A stretch of DNA of 64,000 bases, taken from contig NC_092862.1 in NCBI RefSeq assembly GCF_032062135.1, positions 48,147,015-48,211,014 on the forward strand, read 5' to 3'. Shown here in pieces: positions 63,784-64,000 of this stretch (position 1 is its first letter; each line of letters starts with the position of its first letter). The DNA comes from Pyxicephalus adspersus. Lineage: Eukaryota; Chordata; Amphibia; Anura; Pyxicephalidae. The position numbers were made by a program, and so were the translations under genes. A model generated the notes under the pieces. It had not been told where the DNA came from. It saw only the letters and a list, made by a program, of their open reading frames with translations, and made no database searches.

Positions 63784-64000
63784 TTATTATATATATAATA
63801 TATACATTATTTGTGCTCTATTAGGAGATATTAAATTAAAAACACACATGATCTGTGTAGTTCATTTTTCTTTCCCCAAATCATTTAATTAATCACATTC
63901 ATCCTTTAAGCTTTAAAATATGATAGTTTGAAAATAAAATCTGCTGGAACAGGTTCAGGCATCAGTTTAATTAAATATATTTAAAAACAAAATCAACCTC
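63306..64000. other. Start of the next PTPRM intron
   Basis: It begins with the weaker donor GTAATT. It holds an AT microsatellite (63729-63771) and an AT-rich flank to about 63810. The exon expected to start with a Glu-Gln-Tyr reading is not reached. Confidence 0.8.
63729..63771. repeat. (TA)n microsatellite
   Basis: About 21 TA units are followed by an imperfect TTTATATTTATATTTA tail. Confidence 0.95.

Larger units (their letters stand above)
1..64000 (+). other. PTPRM: PTPRM gene body, partial (juxtamembrane and D1 phosphatase exons)
   Basis: Eight + strand exons join into one 894-nt frame (first base supplied by an exon outside the window), giving 298 residues without a stop. The product is a type IIB receptor protein tyrosine phosphatase, a single-pass plasma-membrane protein whose ectodomain mediates homophilic adhesion and whose D1 domain dephosphorylates junctional phosphotyrosine proteins (family knowledge). 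The paralogue call rests on recalled human sequences: [28 protein letters not shown] and [14 protein letters not shown] fit PTPRM better than PTPRK, PTPRT or PTPRU. Intron lengths are about 12.0, 4.0, 6.4, 21.5, 6.7, 4.1 and 1.6 kb. Promoter, signal peptide, ectodomain, transmembrane segment, end of D1, D2 and 3' UTR are all outside. Splice sites and catalytic residues are intact, so the gene appears functional. Confidence 0.92.

Noticed and set aside
1..64000. CRISPR arrays, operons, tRNA or rRNA genes
   Set aside because: No regularly spaced direct repeats, no cloverleaf or rRNA motif noticed, and the gene structure is eukaryotic.
1..64000. Assignment to PTPRK, PTPRT or PTPRU instead of PTPRM
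   Set aside because: Segments [27 protein letters not shown] and [11 protein letters not shown] agree with recalled PTPRM and differ from the recalled paralogues; an alignment would settle it.

Overview
The window looks like a piece of an anuran (frog) genome, most likely a ranoid frog. It is AT-rich, protein is encoded only in short well-spliced exons separated by kilobase introns, and the introns hold amphibian-type repeats: palindromic MITEs, Tc1, hAT and pogo-like elements, LINE 3' tails related to the GCGCTATATAAAT type, and a solo LTR. The taxonomic call is inferred from repeat style; no marker gene proves it.

One host gene spans the whole window on the + strand: the receptor-type tyrosine phosphatase mu gene (PTPRM, type IIB/R2B). 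Eight exons are readable: 6032-6216, 18248-18335, 22315-22391, 28836-28872, 50418-50515, 57198-57314, 61442-61596 and 63170-63305. All have AG/GT borders and compatible phases, and they join into 298 codons without a stop. They encode the end of the juxtamembrane segment, the wedge region and almost all of the active D1 phosphatase domain, including the pTyr-recognition loop (KNRYGN), the WPD loop and the [10 protein letters not shown] signature, whose Ser codon is split by the intron at 61597-63169. The extracellular MAM/Ig/FNIII part and transmembrane segment lie upstream of the window; the end of D1 and all of D2 lie downstream. A 12-nt sequence at 5396-5407 has the borders and phase of an in-frame microexon adding VPIN to the juxtamembrane region, and is the most interesting gene-level observation.

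Layout: 1-6031 upstream intron with the candidate microexon; 6217-18247 intron with a degraded Tc1 copy, two copies of a palindromic MITE and a solo LTR with a perfect 5-bp target duplication; 18336-22314 intron with a hairpin-rich repeat mosaic (19284-20290); 22392-28835 mostly unique sequence; 28873-50417 (21.5 kb) the largest intron, with a hAT MITE, another palindromic-MITE copy, and at 43207-45435 a decayed mobile-element protein gene itself interrupted by two MITEs; 50516-57197 intron with a foldback element carrying a nested LINE tail and one more palindromic-MITE copy; 57315-61441 little structure; 61597-63169 a pogo/Tigger-like MITE; 63306-64000 an AT microsatellite.

No bacterial-type operons, CRISPR arrays, tRNA or rRNA genes were seen. 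There is no second intact gene: the other open frames are transposon remnants, shadows of exons or palindromes, or chance openings.
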